64,000 nucleotides of DNA from Protea cynaroides (GCA_028583415.1 CM053270.1:49492663-49556662); one strand, 5' to 3'. Shown: positions 1 through 13,144, counted from the first letter of the stretch. A program made the numbers and translations. The notes: a model not told the origin generated them from the letters alone.

Positions 1-2946
1 CCAATCACCCGACTACCCAAGTTGCCAATGTTACGTCAACACCTCGTGTCAGGCCATGTACAGTACTAATTGGTAGCAACACTGTACCCTAGCACATGTG
101 ACCTATAATACAGTGCCTACCATACAGCAAGTCCCAGTAATGCACACCCCAGTGTAGAAGCTTGGTGCATAACAAGTAGTGTATCAAGGTGTTACCCTTA
201 TCAGCCACCAATGTATGGGATAGCTGCATCATGACAAAAATGATCCGACCAAGGATTGAGGAATATTTTCTGAAGACGAAGCCTTAAACGTTTTCAGCAA
301 AGGATCAAATATATTGTAGTCATATAATTATATAGGATGCGGTGCATTGTTAATTTACTCTTATGATTATAGAGGATGCACATACCAGATTTTAATTTCT
401 CATGCCTTGACAGGATACCTTCTTGATTTAACCTATCAATTGGAGTTATAGATATTGTTTCTTTAGTATTAGTCATGATTATACCAAACTGAGCCACTCT
501 CATGATCGACAACATGAACAGAGATATGAACTGAATGAACAGTTAAATGTTTAATCATGTTGAGCATACATCTTCTGATTTATACCTGATTTATTAATGT
601 ACCAAAATTTTTTCTAGATTTACTCCTCTAGTGCCTTGACCAATGGCATTATACACTTAATAGAACCTGTAACCATGAGGTTAAGAATTGTAAAATCTCT
701 ATTTCCATGTATTTAGACCACCGTGTAACTTAATGACCTTTTGATGCCAGTTGAATTGCCATAGATTTACTCCTGATCCTTTAAACTGAAGTTCATTAGA
801 TAAAGCAAGTGTTTGTCATTATGCTAAATTGAAAGAAGGAAATGAATTGCTTTTGGATAAACATTTTGATTCTTACATTTCTCGACATCCATTAATAAGA
901 TGTTTAGTGAATAAGGAATTATGGGAAGTAAGATGATTAAATTTAGATTAGATTCTATAGCCAAGGAACCTCAGATGAAGAAATGGAGGATCTATTTTGA
1001 GATTACTGATTTGATGGATATGAGCCATGTCTATAAAAGAGTACATGAGCAAAAAGTAAAAACTATCAAGAGTAACTAGGAAAGAGTAAATAGCACTCAA
1101 GTAAAGTTAAAGATGGTTATATCGGTATGAATTTTGACAAAGCAGAAGATTCCTAAAAGCAAATCTAAGAGTGGATACAAGGACAAAGTCAAAATGGTGG
1201 CATTGATAGTATTCAGATTAGATAAGTAATACTGGGTTATGCCAAATGTCAAGTGAGATGATTAAGTAAAGATCAAAATAGTTTGGTTGGATTAATGAAT
1301 TTATAAGCATATACCCTAATGCTTATAGATAGACTTGGGATATGAAGTAACAATCATAAGATATTTTTTGAGGTATATGAAAGAGAGATCAGGATAGAAC
1401 AGAAGTGATAAAGGAAATATAAGCTAATAAACTATTCAAGATATGAGATTATTAGCGATAGTTTTTGAAAAACATAAGAGATGAAGGAACTAGACAAGCT
1501 CTTAAGACCGTTACACCAGATTTTCTAGTTCAAGCCCTTTTTGGACTAGATGTTGTATGGGATGAGTGTTATGAACAATGTCCAAATCATATGGATGGAC
1601 AGAATTTGGATGCAACCTGAGTCAAGTTGAGATAGTAGACTTTGACGTCATCTTGGGAATAGACTGATTGTCTCAACACTCTATAAGTGTTATGTGCATA
1701 GAAGAGGTTATCATTCAAGAATAAAGATGACATATAATTTAGTTTTATTGGAAGTAAGTTGCCCAAGAAGTGAAGGCTGATCCTCTCTATGCTAAAGGCC
1801 AAGAGATGCTTTGAAGAGAAAGAAGTTGGATATATGGTATTTGTGGTATACGCTACCAAAGAAGCACCACAGATGGAAGAAATTAATGTAATGCATAAAT
1901 TTTTTGATGTGTTTCTAGGAGACTTATTTGGGTTACCATCTGATCATGCGACCGAGTTCAGCATCGACTTGTTACCCAAGGACGATACTTGTGTCAAAGG
2001 CACCTATGAATAGCTCTTATAGAATTGAAGGAACTGAGACTCAACTACAAGAGTTATTAGACTAAGGTCCTAATAGGCTAAGTATTGCTTTACAGGGAGT
2101 GCCAATGCAATTCGTGAAGAAGAAGGATGATAGTGTTGTCTACGTATAGACTACTGAGAATCGAACAAGTTCACGATCAAGAATCGATATCTATCACCTC
2201 GGATCGATGACTTGTTTAAACAGTTGCAAAGAGCAAAGGTATTTTCTAAGATTAATCTTCGGTCAAGATATCATCAGCGGAAGAATTCAGACAGTGATAT
2301 TCTGAAAATAGCTTTTAGAATCGAGATTGGACATTATGAGTTTTCGATTTTGACGTTTGGATTAACCAATGCCCCTACATCTTTTATGGAGCTGATGAAC
2401 TGGCTGTTTCATGACATGTTGGACACGTTGGTCATAATTTTTATAGATGATATTTTGGTTTATTCCAAGAATAAAACAACTCATACAATGGATTTTAAAA
2501 CAACTTCACAACAGCTGAAAAGGGAAAAACTGTATGCCAAGTCCAAGAAATATGAGACTCGATTAAACAAAGTGATCTGCTTAGATCACATAACATCGTA
2601 AAAAGGGATTAAAGTGGACCCTATTAAGATAGAAGCAATTGTATGGTGAGAAACACCTAAGAACATTGTGAATATCAGAAGTTCCTTGGGTTTAGTTGGC
2701 TATTACAGACGATATGTAGAGGACCACTCTAAGATCGTAAAAACCTCTTACCATCTAACCAAGAAGGGAGAGGAGTTTAATTGGACTGACAAGTGTGAAG
2801 AATGTTTTCAGATTCTAAAGTAAGGTTGATATCAACTCCCATCTTGATCATTCGGACACCAGGGAAACCGTTTATCCTAAACATCGAAGCTTTCGGATTG
2901 GATCTAAGATGCGGGTTGATGCAAGGTAAATAAGCGATTGTATATG
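1..2946 (+). pseudogene. Gypsy element A, left part of internal region (gag/protease/RT remnants)
   Basis: Decayed Ty3/gypsy internal sequence. Bases 1-290 align by eye to the gag of element B near its 'FLKMKPKE' stretch, here broken by stops. 291-1500 has no clear domain and is presumably eroded gag. Protease remnants ('DFDVILGI'-type) lie around 1590-1800. Reverse transcriptase follows at about 2000-2890; its best stretch, 2212-2601, keeps the catalytic FIDDILVYSK box. RNase H begins near 2870 and is cut at 2946 by the solo LTR. It resumes at 7707 in the same order. There are many stops and frameshifts, so this is a non-functional fossil. The 5' LTR lies outside the window. Confidence 0.85.
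2942..2946. repeat. Left target-site duplication ATATG of solo LTR
   Basis: ATATG directly precedes TGTAAGCACC. The identical ATATG follows the ...CTCACA end at 7707-7711. Removing the insert rejoins the RNase H coding region of element A. Confidence 0.85.
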
Positions 2947-3274
2947 TGTAAGCACCCCATTTTTGCCATCCCAGCTAAACAAAGTCCTGCTGGTGTGTGG
3001 ACAACAAAAGGAAGAAAGGTGATTGAAAGTTTGGACTCTTGACTGTGAATTTGAGGAAGTTTTCGGTGGGCCCCATAATAAGGTCACAGGCTGTAATCTG
3101 CATGGTTGATAGCTCATAGAATTATCTTCGAAACGAGGCCAGAATTGCTCGATTCTGACATCAAATGAAGAAGATATGATCATTTTAGTCAGATGATACG
3201 TACAAGGGAGGTTTATGAAATTATTATGAATAATCCCAGGGGCCTTCATGCAAATTATCCTAAGTTGGATTGTT

Positions 3275-3910
3275 TGAATTTCAAATCATCATATCTTGAT
3301 CATCCGACATCGGATTCAGATGATTCCAAGACCATTATTCTTCATTCATGATGTTCTACAAAGTGGACGTAAAAAATCCCGGGTAGAAGTCACCAGTGGG
3401 TCCCATGCAAGCTTGCATGCAAAATTATCGTTAGAACTTCAAAGCTTCATATCTTTTCCTTTCTACGTCGGATTCAGACGATTCCAAGGCCATTGTTCTT
3501 CATTTGTGATGTCCTACAAAGTGGACGTGAAAAATCTCAGGTAAAAGTCTCTGGAGGGTCCCATGCAAAATTACATGTGGAAATGATCATTTAATATTCA
3601 AAAATTCATATTTTGATCATCCCATATCCAAATCAGGTGATTCTAGTCTCATTATGTTCCATTTTTAGTGCTCTACAAAGTGGACGTAAAATATTTCCGG
3701 TAGAAGCTTCCGAAGGATCTCATGCAGAATGGTAAGCCAAATTATCGATAATTGGTCCGCTTAAACTTCAAAAATTCATAAGTTAACCATTTTACTTCCA
3801 AATGAGGTGATTCCAGTTTATATATTCCTCATTTTTAATGTTCTACAAAATGAACGTAAAAAATTTGGAATAGAGGCCATCGGAAAATTCCATGCGGGAT
3901 GACAGCGGAA
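3275..3910 (+). repeat. Four degenerate tandem subrepeats of about 160 bp in the solo LTR
   Basis: Each unit contains 'TTCAAA...TTCATAT', then 'GATTCCA(A/G)', 'TTCTACAAAGTGGACGTAAAA' and 'GGTCCCATGCA' in the same order. The units start near 3275, 3437, 3597 and 3767. Divergence between them is high. Confidence 0.7.
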
Positions 3911-3950
3911 ATGACCCATGAAATGATAGAGAGAAAATCCAATTAATTCC

Positions 3951-4040
3951 AGTCAATCCAGTCAACTCAGCTCAACCCAAGTCATTCTTGGCCCAACCCA
4001 GTCAATCCAGTCAACTCAGCTCAACCCAAGCCAGTCTTGA
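3951..4040 (+). repeat. Two 49-bp tandem copies in the solo LTR
   Basis: AGTCAATCCAGTCAACTCAG begins at 3951 and again at 4000, followed in both by 'CTCAACCCAAG' and a 'TCTTG' stretch. This sits just before the AT-rich tract. Confidence 0.75.
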
Positions 4041-4185
4041 CCCAATCCAATCAATCCTTGTCAATCCGGACCAATACATGTTGCCGCATATGCATATATT
4101 TCTTTATATATTATTATATATCATATAATATATGCATATATTTTATATGTATATTATATCATATATGTTAATATATTAATATATG

Positions 4186-4189
<4 letters not shown>

Positions 4190-4228
<39 letters not shown>
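4190..4228. repeat. (AT)n microsatellite
   Basis: An uninterrupted run of about 19 TA dinucleotides. Looser AT-rich sequence precedes it from about 4085. Confidence 0.95.
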
Positions 4229-4230
<2 letters not shown>

Positions 4231-5100
4231 AAAAAAGAAAAAAAAAGAGGAGAGAGAATAAGAAGGAAAGAAATCCGAAAGAGGAAGGGGCGGATAGGTG
4301 GAGAAGTTGAAGAAGGAAGAAGAAAAAAAAAAAGAAAAAGGAAGGGAAGAAGAATCGAAAAGAGAGGGAGAATAAAATAAATAAAAAAGGAATTAAGGAA
4401 GGGAAGAAGATCGAGAAAAGGAAAGATGAGAGAGAGATCGGTGGGATAGGAGATAAAAGAAGAAAAAAACAGAAAAAGAAGGGAAGAAGATCAAGAAGAG
4501 AGAGAGAGAGAGAGAGAGATCGGTGGGATAGGAGATAAAAGAAGAAAAAAATAGAAAAGGAAGGGAAGAAGATCGAGAAAAGAGAGAGAGAGAGAGAGAG
4601 GGCGGTGGGAAAGAATAATATAAAAAAGAAGAAAAAACAGAAAAAGAAAGGGAAATCGGGAAGAGAAAGAGAGAGAGAGAGAGAGAGGTGGGAAAGAATA
4701 ATATAAAAAAAAAAAGAAAAAACAGAAAAAGAAAGGGAAACCGGGAAGAGAAAGAGAGAGAGAGAGAGAGAGAGGTGGGAATGAACAATAAAAAAAAGAA
4801 GAAAAAAACAGAAAAAGAAGGGGAAACCGAGAAGGGAGAGAGAGAGAGAAGTGGGAAGAAGAAAAAACAAAAAAAGAAAGGGGAAACCGAAAGGAGAAGA
4901 TCGGGAAGAGAGAAGAGGGAAGAGGAGAAGAAAAAAAAAGAATAAAATAAGAAAGGAGAAGATCGAGAAGAGGGGAGGGGGAAGAGGACGAAAAAAAAAA
5001 AAGAATGTATACCGAAATAGAGAGGAGGAAGAAAAGGCGGGACCAATTGAGCAGGGAGAGAAAAGAAAGATAGGTGAGAAGAAGAAGAAGAAAGCAGCAT
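4229..5100 (+). repeat. Purine-only (GA/AAG) low-complexity block
   Basis: About 870 bp with almost only A and G on the plus strand. It is built from repeating (GA)n runs linked by 'AAGAAGAAAAAACAGAAAAAG' variants and GATCG(G/A)GAAGAG spacers, in units of roughly 85-95 bp. The minus-strand frames of up to 344 codons here are Phe/Ser/Leu artefacts, not genes. Confidence 0.9.
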
Positions 5101-6499
5101 AGATAGAGAAGCTGCAGAGCAAGCAAAGAAGAAAAAGAAAAGTCACAAATCGAATACGAAGAGAGGCAGAGGTAAGCATGGCAATCATCTTGCTGCACTC
5201 TTCTTTTTATATTTTGTTTCTAATTGTTTCTCCGCCCCGCAATCCAACCTCCATTCTCTCGTCCTACGGCTTTCAACTTCCTTGCACATCACCCAAACCC
5301 TGAACCTCTGTAGAGCCATACACCACTTGCCAACTCACTCACTTCCATCTCCAACACCTCACTCCACACCCACTTGGCCATCCCAATCAAATCTTGTAGC
5401 CACCGTGAGCCACACCACCATTATCACCTGTACAGCCAGCCTTGCACACCTCAACACCTACCACTAAATACTGATCCCCATCTCACAAACCAATCCACAT
5501 TACCAAAACCACCTGCTCATCAAGTAACACTACCACATCCCAAAACCACCTTCAATCATTCCTACATCTGCTACCCAACATCAATCTAAACCACTTGTTT
5601 CCCATCACCACATGTCTACCTTACAAACCACCACCACACCCAAGCACACCTAGCCATCTCTCCATCACCAATTATCATCTAAACCAACACCATCATCAAA
5701 CCCAGCCGTGCAGTCTCCCTCACTTGTAAGCCACATCAAGACCCTTCATCTAACATCTCATCATGACTTTAATCCTAACCACACATGTTTGTATTTGATG
5801 CTAATATTTTCCATATGATATAACAAGTTTTAATTGAATCCAAACATTAGAAAAAATATGATCACACATCGGTTCTTTTGATTTAAATTTTAATGTGATC
5901 AATTTGCCCATTGAATGATTGGAATTATCATGAATTTGATCCCGTCAGATGTTTGGAATTTCTATCAGATTGATCCGACTATAGCTGGAATTTTATCGGT
6001 CTCATTGGATGCTTGGAATTTCTATGTGAATTAAATGGATTGATGTGGAATTTTTAATGTGAACTTTAATATGGCCATTTGATTTTAAGTTATTTCACAT
6101 GATTTAATTATGGCCTTTGATCTTAAGCCATTGATTAATAAATCTGATCCACTGAATGATCAATTGATTTCTAATGATGTGATCTGAACCATTGGATTCC
6201 ATGTTGATATGTCCACCATCTTGATGCTTACATGATTCTTGCTGTTTTGGAATACTACACATGCTTATTGTCATATTTGTTTGCTACACATGCTTACATG
6301 CTATATTGGATGATTACTGCCATGTTTGGATTCACACTTACCATGTTTGCATTGATTCACATGCTCACTTGCCATTTTTGACTGATTTGTTGTTAAATTT
6401 GAATATATTTCCAACACTGCTATATTTGGAATACTACAATTGATATAGTTGGAATATTTTCATTTGCCATATTTGTCTTGGAAAGAGAAAAAAATAAAA

Positions 6500-6720
6500 A
6501 ATAGCAATTAGGGCAACATACACCCTGAAATAGAAAGAATTGAATAATTAGGGTAGGAAACCCTAAGATGGAAAGAAAACAATAATTAGGGAAAGTGAAA
6601 CCCTAAAAATAAAAAATAGCAATTAGGGCAAAATAAACCCTAGAATAAAGAGAATAATTAGGGTATGAAACCCTAAAAAATGAAAATCACAATGAAAAGG
6701 GATAGGAAACCCTAAAAACC
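6500..6720 (+). repeat. Short degenerate repeats around AAACCCTAA/TTAGGG
   Basis: 'CAATTAGGG...ACCCTAAAA' alternates every 40-60 bp within the solo LTR. The telomere-like words are interspersed rather than tandem, so this is not a telomeric array. Confidence 0.6.
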
Positions 6721-6737
6721 TAAGAATGGAAATATTA

Positions 6738-6963
6738 AAAATGGTAGGAATTTAGGTCTCATCCCTAGATCCTATTAACAAAATTAGAAATAATTTGGTA
6801 CACATCCCAAATAAAAATGGTAGGAATTTAGGTCTCATCCCTATATCCTATTAACAAAAATAGAAAGAATTTGGTACACATCCCAAATAAAAATGGTAAG
6901 AATTTAGGTCTCATCCCTAGATCCTATTGACAAATTTGGAAGGATTTTGGTACACATTCCAAA
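6738..6963 (+). repeat. Three tandem copies of a 75-76 bp repeat
   Basis: The unit starts 'AAAAATGGTAGGAATTTAGG' and ends 'TTTGGTACACATCCCAAAT'. The copies are highly similar, so this is a recent local amplification. Confidence 0.85.
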
Positions 6964-7706
6964 TCCAACTCTCAAAACCCTTTCGAACTACGTCGTACCT
7001 GATTTTTAGGGCAAACCCTAGAATACATAGGCAATTTGGGAATCCCAAATACGGTACAAAGCCACCCATCAACCATACATCCAGCATAAACTTCAACTTG
7101 AACAAAAAAATCTAATTGAAGCACATGCATAAAAATCACTTCCATAATCTTTAATCACACAACCATTTCGAACTATGTTTTTGGACTTGATTTCCAGGAT
7201 TGGAATACGTAGGCAGTTTGAGATGTTTTACACGTCTCAGATTCAGTCCAAGACCGAACCATCTTTGATCCGGTTCATTGTATGATATTGTACATTACGT
7301 TTTCTTGTTTATTTACTTTAAAACATGATTGGCTGAACCCTAGGTTAGAATAACTTAGCAACTTGGTTTAGGACATTCCCCATTGAACCCTAGTCATCCA
7401 GTTGACCAAGCATAGTCAAAATTAGAATTTAAGGAAAGTTTAGGAGGCCGATATTGATCGGGCGGTTTGGGTGCCTAACACCTTCCCATAACCGTACCCT
7501 GAATACTTACCCGATCTCTTGCAGACCAAAGAACCGATACATTGGGTCATGAGTCAATAGAAGTTTTACCTTAAGGTGAGGCTACATTTTTAGAGGTCCT
7601 AGACCTTAATCTAGGTGGTGACTCCAACAGACAAATCGATCTTCATCGATACGGATACACATTTATATCCCGAGGAGGATCACATCGATTTTCCATTGTC
7701 CTCACA

Positions 7707-9452
7707 ATATGCTTCAAGAAAACTGAAGGAGCATGAGAAGAGTTACCCTACTCATAACTTGGAAGTACCCGTGATGAGTTATGCAATCAAGACTTGGAGA
7801 CATTACCTATATAGAGTAGAATTTCAAATTAAACGGATTACAAGAGTTTTATTTATCTCTTCATCAGAAAGAGTTGAACATAAAGATAAGAAAATGGCTG
7901 GAATTGCTCAAGGATTAAGCCTGAAAAATACAGTATCATCCGAGCAAGGCTAAGGTAGTAGCTAAGGCCTTAAAGAAAAAGGGAATTATGAAGTCCAAGG
8001 AAGGACCCAGTATAAATGCTGCCTTATGTTTCACAGCAATAGATTTAGATTTGGTAGGAGAGTAACATATAATAGAAACTCGTGAGGATCTAATTGAGTG
8101 AGAACTTATGGATGAACTTATGGAGTAATAATTCTTCGGTTGTGTTTGTGGCATTAATGATCATCTCTGAATTGATGGATGAAGTAGAAGTAGCAATTTT
8201 GATAGATCCTTATATAAGAATGGTGCAAGAAGATTTAGAGAAGGAAAAACCTAAACCTGACTTACTTTGGATGCAGAGACGGTACTCAGATGCAGAGGTA
8301 GATTCTGAATACCTGAAGATAAAGACTCGGATATCATGAAGAGGATAATGATAAGAGCCCATTGTACTCAATATCCAGAACATCCTGGAGTACCAATATG
8401 TATCATGACCTGAAGATATTGTACTGGTAAAGAGGAATGATAACAGATGTGGCTTAGTGTGTATTCTAGTGTCTGAATTATCAGCAAGTAAAGGCTGAAA
8501 GACAAAGATCAACATGGCTTACTACAACAACCATCAGAGCCAGTCTGGAAATGAAACTGCACTACAATGAACTATGTCACTGATTTGCCACTGACCCCCA
8601 GATCGATTGATGCAGTTTGGATGATTGTTGATCGTCTTAGGAAGATAGCTCATTCCATTGCTGTACGACCTCGGTATGCTTTGGAGCGGCTAACTAAGCT
8701 ATATGTGGATTGAATTTGCTACCAAGCTACTATGTAGATTTCACCTATAAAGCATGGTACGGTAGAAACATCAAATTCTTTTGTTTTGGAATAAAGTTGG
8801 TGAATAAGGAATGATAAGACCTGAGTCTATTGAAGAAGCCTGTCGAGTAGCAGACAAGATCAAAGATAAGGGCCAAGATAGCTCAAGTTTCTCAAAAGAG
8901 ACACCAAGACCTCGAGTTCGCCATAAGTGATAAAGTGTTCTTGAAGATATCACTTATCCACAGATTAAAAATAATTCAACGATAAGGGAAAGTTGTATCC
9001 GATATATGTTTTGGACCTCATAAAATTTGGAGTGACGTAGAAAAGTTGTATATCAAATAGCGTTACCGCTGTCCATGTCTAGTGCGCATGACATATTTCG
9101 CGTATCTCTATTGAAGGAGTATGTTGGAGATCCATATCAAAGGTATTGACCACAGATCTACTGGATCAGATAGAAGATTTAACTATTGAAGTGGTACCAG
9201 CCTAGTTCACTAGTTGGAAGGTACAACATCTCAAAAACTGGGATAATTATTATATAAAGATAATCTAGCGAAGACAAGACGTGAAGAAGATTGCATGGAA
9301 AGAAGAAGATGCAATGCGGAAATAGAATTCTCACCTATTGACTCCGAAGTAAATTCAAATTTTGAGGACAAAATTTATTTTAAGGAGGGGGAAGTTGTAA
9401 GATCTGTACGTTCAAGTTTCGAGGATGAAATTTCTTTTAAGGGTGGTGGAGT
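7707..9452 (+). pseudogene. Gypsy element A, right part (RNase H, integrase, chromodomain remnants)
   Basis: This continues the RNase H interrupted at 2946. 7711-7830 reads 'YASRKLKEHEKSYPTHNLE' and 'TWRHYLY', the same order as in elements C and D. Integrase remnants follow: the zinc-binding 'CLNYQQVKAERQ' region near 8465-8510 and core pieces to about 8760. A short deletion removes part of the core. Chromodomain-linker fragments run near 9090-9345. Stops occur in every frame. Confidence 0.8.
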
Positions 9453-9467
9453 TGTAAGACCCGCACG
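9354..9467 (+). repeat. 57-bp tandem duplication spanning polypurine tract and LTR start (A)
   Basis: Unit 1 is 9354-9410 and unit 2 is 9411-9467. Both run TTCAA(A/G)TTT(T/C)GAGGA, then a purine tract and TTGTAAGA. The second copy directly precedes the complete LTR. Element C has the same arrangement at 27994-28103. Confidence 0.8.
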
Positions 9468-11777
9468 CCACGAACCCGATCTAACCTTACATTTCGTATC
9501 GTGACCAGTCTACATATCATGGTCGAGCCAAGTGGACCATGTGTGTATAGAAACCCAAGACCCAATATGAAATTTTACTCAAAAATAGTCAAAAGGAGGG
9601 TAGGGTCGCATGCCTAAACAGGTAGGGTCGACCCCCACCTCAAAAGAAGTCCAACCCATGACTTTTGGTCATGGGGTTGCAGAGGTCTCGAATTGTCTGA
9701 CCCCCTCATCGACCCCCTAGCATCGACCCTAAGAAAACAGCAAAAAACAGCACGAACCAAAAATTAGGATACTTTCCTAATTTCGATTGGGACCTTTCCT
9801 AAACTCAATAGGACTTATTATGGGAGGTTTTCCTCTGTAAATAGGACGTCCCTAAGCCTATTTCACTCCTTTTGAAACCCTAATTGAAAGTGAGAGAAAG
9901 AGAAGAGAAGGAGAAGAGAAGGAAAGTTGGAGAAGAGGACTAAAGTGAAGAATTCAGAGAAACCTCTGAATCTCAGCAAACCTAAGGTATGGGTATGTTT
10001 CCATTAATGATTTAAGACCTTAGAATAGTTCATGAAGAGGGTATGATCTAGGAGAAACCCTAATCATCCATCTGTGGGAGGATTTCAACGAAATCCATGG
10101 AGGAAATCATGGTAGGAAAAGTAAGGAACAAACCTAGAGTTCTAAGCCATAGAACAAGCATAGAATGGATTGTGAAAGTAAGCCATAGGACCCAAACCTG
10201 AAAGAATGGACTGTAGGATGAAATTCATGACTCAAACCATGGGGGGTCGTATGTGGGGTCGATTGGGAATCGACCCTACCAGACCACAGGATCGACCCCC
10301 AGCATTCGGGAAGTCCAGGGATGGGGTGGTCGCACCCAGGGTCGATGGAACATCCGACCCTGGCATCGACCCTACCCTGGGGGTCGCAGTAAACTGCTAC
10401 CCTACCTGCGACCCACCCTGCGACCCTCGCTTAATAGCAAGTCTAAAATTTCCGGAATGACTTATAACTAAAATATATCGACTTATTAGGTTTTCCTATT
10501 GACATAAAAGTGATTCTTAAAGCTTGAAAGTAGATCTACACTCAAGCAAAGGTGAGGGAACAAGACCTAAACTAATTGGCTAATAATAAACTATTTTATT
10601 TGTTGAGTCCAATGCCATGACTAATTCTATGCGTGTATGCTTGTAATGTGCATTCAACATGTCATCCAATATTTCTATTATTACTATTCATGCATATTTA
10701 CTTTGGTGTTTATAACATGATGATGATGATGATGATAGGAATAGGTATGTGAATCTTTGTGTTTGGTTAGTGTACTTGATGCGGATAGGGGATGGTATCA
10801 ACCGGTACTTCAATGTCATTTTCATTGGGTATATTGTGCTATAGCTCTATACAAGTCTTGTCCACTGACATCGTCGTATCGTCATTACCTTAGCAGAACT
10901 ATTACGTCGTAGGGTATCAGGGGAGGTGGTCTCGGACCGTATAGTCTTCGACTCTACCGGGGGACCTTAGCTCTATCTCTATGGATGTATTGAGGGATGC
11001 TGGGGTGAGGCCTTCGATACACAGATTGACATTAGGATTGGTTAGTTGCGAGTCCAGTTTGCAAGACCTCGCCAGCAGGGGCTTACGTGTTGGTATGAGG
11101 AAACCGGTACTGCCATGCCATTTTCATGGGGGTATATTATGTCATATTGGGTGCATATGGGATCGACAGTGCCGTTTTCATTGGGCTATTTCACACACTC
11201 GTGTATAGAGGTGAGGCGGCCACCGAACCTTTCTATAACACATTGTAAACTTATATACCAGACCACATATATGAATTGAATGCATGCATATGTTTGTTGC
11301 ATTGTTTTGTTTGCTCACTGAGCCATGATGTGTGCTCACCCTTTCAGTGTCGAATATTTTTAGTTGATGATGCAGGTACCACTATGGAAGATTATATAAA
11401 TGCTTCTTTGTACGGGCACGTTGCTGCGATGGAGGCTGAAGATATAGTGGAGACGCATGACTCCTCATGCGAGTGCAACTCATGCGTTTTCTATTAGATT
11501 TTTATTTGAATTATTAAGGAAATATAATTTGATATTTTATTTACATATGTCTCGGTTGATACAACATAATTTGATATTTTATTTATGATTATCACAATTA
11601 GATTCCTCAGTTCATTTAATATGAAGACTTCCACTATTGTGTATTTATTCTGATTATGGTTGTGGATGTATATGGTTTAGTTTACAAGGACACAACCTAT
11701 TAGAGATCCTGGTTGAACCGTTGATTTATTAGCGGTTCATCACACCGTTCTGAATAGTGTGGAATCGGGATGTGACA
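9453..11777 (+). mobile_element. 3' LTR of gypsy element A (type 1)
   Basis: It starts TGTAAGACCC after the purine tract and ends ATGTGACA. No primer-binding site follows, so it is a 3' LTR. It aligns with the LTRs at 34218-36549 and 51040-52727. GGTCG-core motifs cluster at 9603-9730 and 10243-10430. The TATA box seen in relatives (CTATAAATAG) is degenerate here (CTGTAAATAG at 9835). A small ATG repeat lies near 10720. Confidence 0.88.
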
Positions 11778-13144
11778 ACTTTCATCTAATAAATTGGAGA
11801 AACTAGCAATGCCATTGAGAGAAGTAGAGAAACCGGTGCAGAGAATTGCCCCTTTTCTTTTCTCAAAAGCTCGTCGTCGGGAGAATTGACTTACAACTTG
11901 TACCACAGATAGTTGTCATCGTCGAAATAACTTCTGGAATAACCCAATGATGTACCAGGTGCGCTAGTGAGATTGAAGAAAAGAGGTGATATGGTGGTGA
12001 GGACAAAAGAAAACGTACAATTTAGGAAGAAAGCACAAAAGTTTAAAATTGTCTTGTTCGTTTTTCTCAGCTTAAAACCACCAAGGTATAACTGTATTTT
12101 AATTTTTTGGGTTTCCACTGTCAGTTAAATGGGAGCGGATGTAATTGTTAGAAATTACTGGGTGGTGGGTGATATTAGTACATACTCTAGGGGTAATTTG
12201 TGTTATTTTCCCTAATATTATATGGTAAATTTGTTCCATCAAAGTTCCGAATATCTTAAAATTTCCTCTTTTTCACACGCTTATTCTGCTAAAATGGTTT
12301 GGTTATCCTTTCCATGTTGTATTGGATTGGCCCTGAAAATCTGTCAAGAATTGGTAAAAAATCGGGATCATCCATGTCCAAAAGTTATATGGTTCGGCCA
12401 ATCTGATATCGATTACTTGAAGCATTATAAGGATCATGCAAATGGGTAAAAGGAAATAGATGATCCAACAAAAGGCTTCAGACCTTGAATGCTGGTCTAT
12501 ATGAATCATGGTTTTAGTTCCAAGTATCAATATAGTATCGACAACGATTAAAATCTATCCAACACCAACCCCGTTTAGATACAGAACCAATGGGTAAATG
12601 ACATATGGCCGATATTTAGTAAAAATATTTAAAAAGGGAGGTAGAGTATCCGATAAAATTACTAGTTGACCGATACTAATTACTAACACCATGGTATGAA
12701 TAGAGCCAAAATGGAGAATTATTGAAGTAAAAGCAAAACAGTTGAAGTCATCTACAAGGAGTTCAAGAGTATATCCCCATGCCAATTTGTTTAAGAATTT
12801 AGTGAGATGCAGTGTGGCTAATTTGAAAAGTTCTTCCTCATCGATTGAGGAGGTGTCCTATTTGATATTTCTAGATACATAAGTTAATCTGTAGTGGTGG
12901 TTTCTCCTCTATATTTTATGAGTTCATAGTGGTGTGTGTTAGGGTCACGATGAAGCCACTAAACTAGAAGGGAACACGTGTCTTCTTACAAATCACTTGC
13001 CTCTGTGGACACGTGCCACAATCTTAGCAATGCATATCATGCCGGTATTTACAAACCGTTGAATCTAAGTTATTATATACAATGGCTGTAAAATACCATC
13101 TTATATAAGCGGTTGTATACAACGTAAAACACCATCACAAAAAC
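11778..13144. other. Intergenic sequence without recognisable gene
   Basis: Between the end of LTR A and the truncated LTR of B. Open frames are at most about 76 codons (for example minus 11891-12118 and 12555-12785), and none resembles a family I know. No terminal inverted repeats or LTR pair were seen. It may be old unique DNA or unrecognisable repeat. Confidence 0.5.

Larger units (their letters stand above)
2947..7706 (+). mobile_element. 4.76-kb solo LTR, probably Tat/Ogre-type gypsy
   Basis: The segment starts TGTAAGCACC, ends CCTCACA (TG...CA) and has perfect 5-bp duplications (ATATG). The start sequence is not repeated near the right end and there is no gag or pol, so this is a solo LTR rather than an element with two LTRs. 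Near the right end, 7470-7487 reads GGTGCCTAACACCTTCCC and 7615-7626 reads GTGGTGACTCCA; I recall both kinds of sequence from ends of large plant Tat/Ogre LTRs. The interior holds subrepeats, an AT microsatellite, a purine block and CCA-rich low-complexity sequence. Orientation is inferred from those end motifs. The long open frames inside it are compositional artefacts. Confidence 0.75.

Noticed and set aside
4154..5198. Long minus-strand frames (up to 344 codons) and plus-strand Lys/Arg/Glu frames
   Set aside because: They come from the homopurine block; Phe/Ser/Leu or Glu/Lys/Arg only, open in several frames at once.
5282..5589. Two overlapping small frames rich in His, Pro and Thr
   Set aside because: CCA/CAC-rich low-complexity sequence inside the solo LTR.
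6500..6720. Interstitial telomere array
   Set aside because: CCCTAAA words are spaced by 40-60 bp of other sequence, not tandem.
3275..6963. CRISPR-like or other prokaryotic repeat array
   Set aside because: Repeats are degenerate tandem units without uniform unique spacers, in plant retrotransposon DNA.
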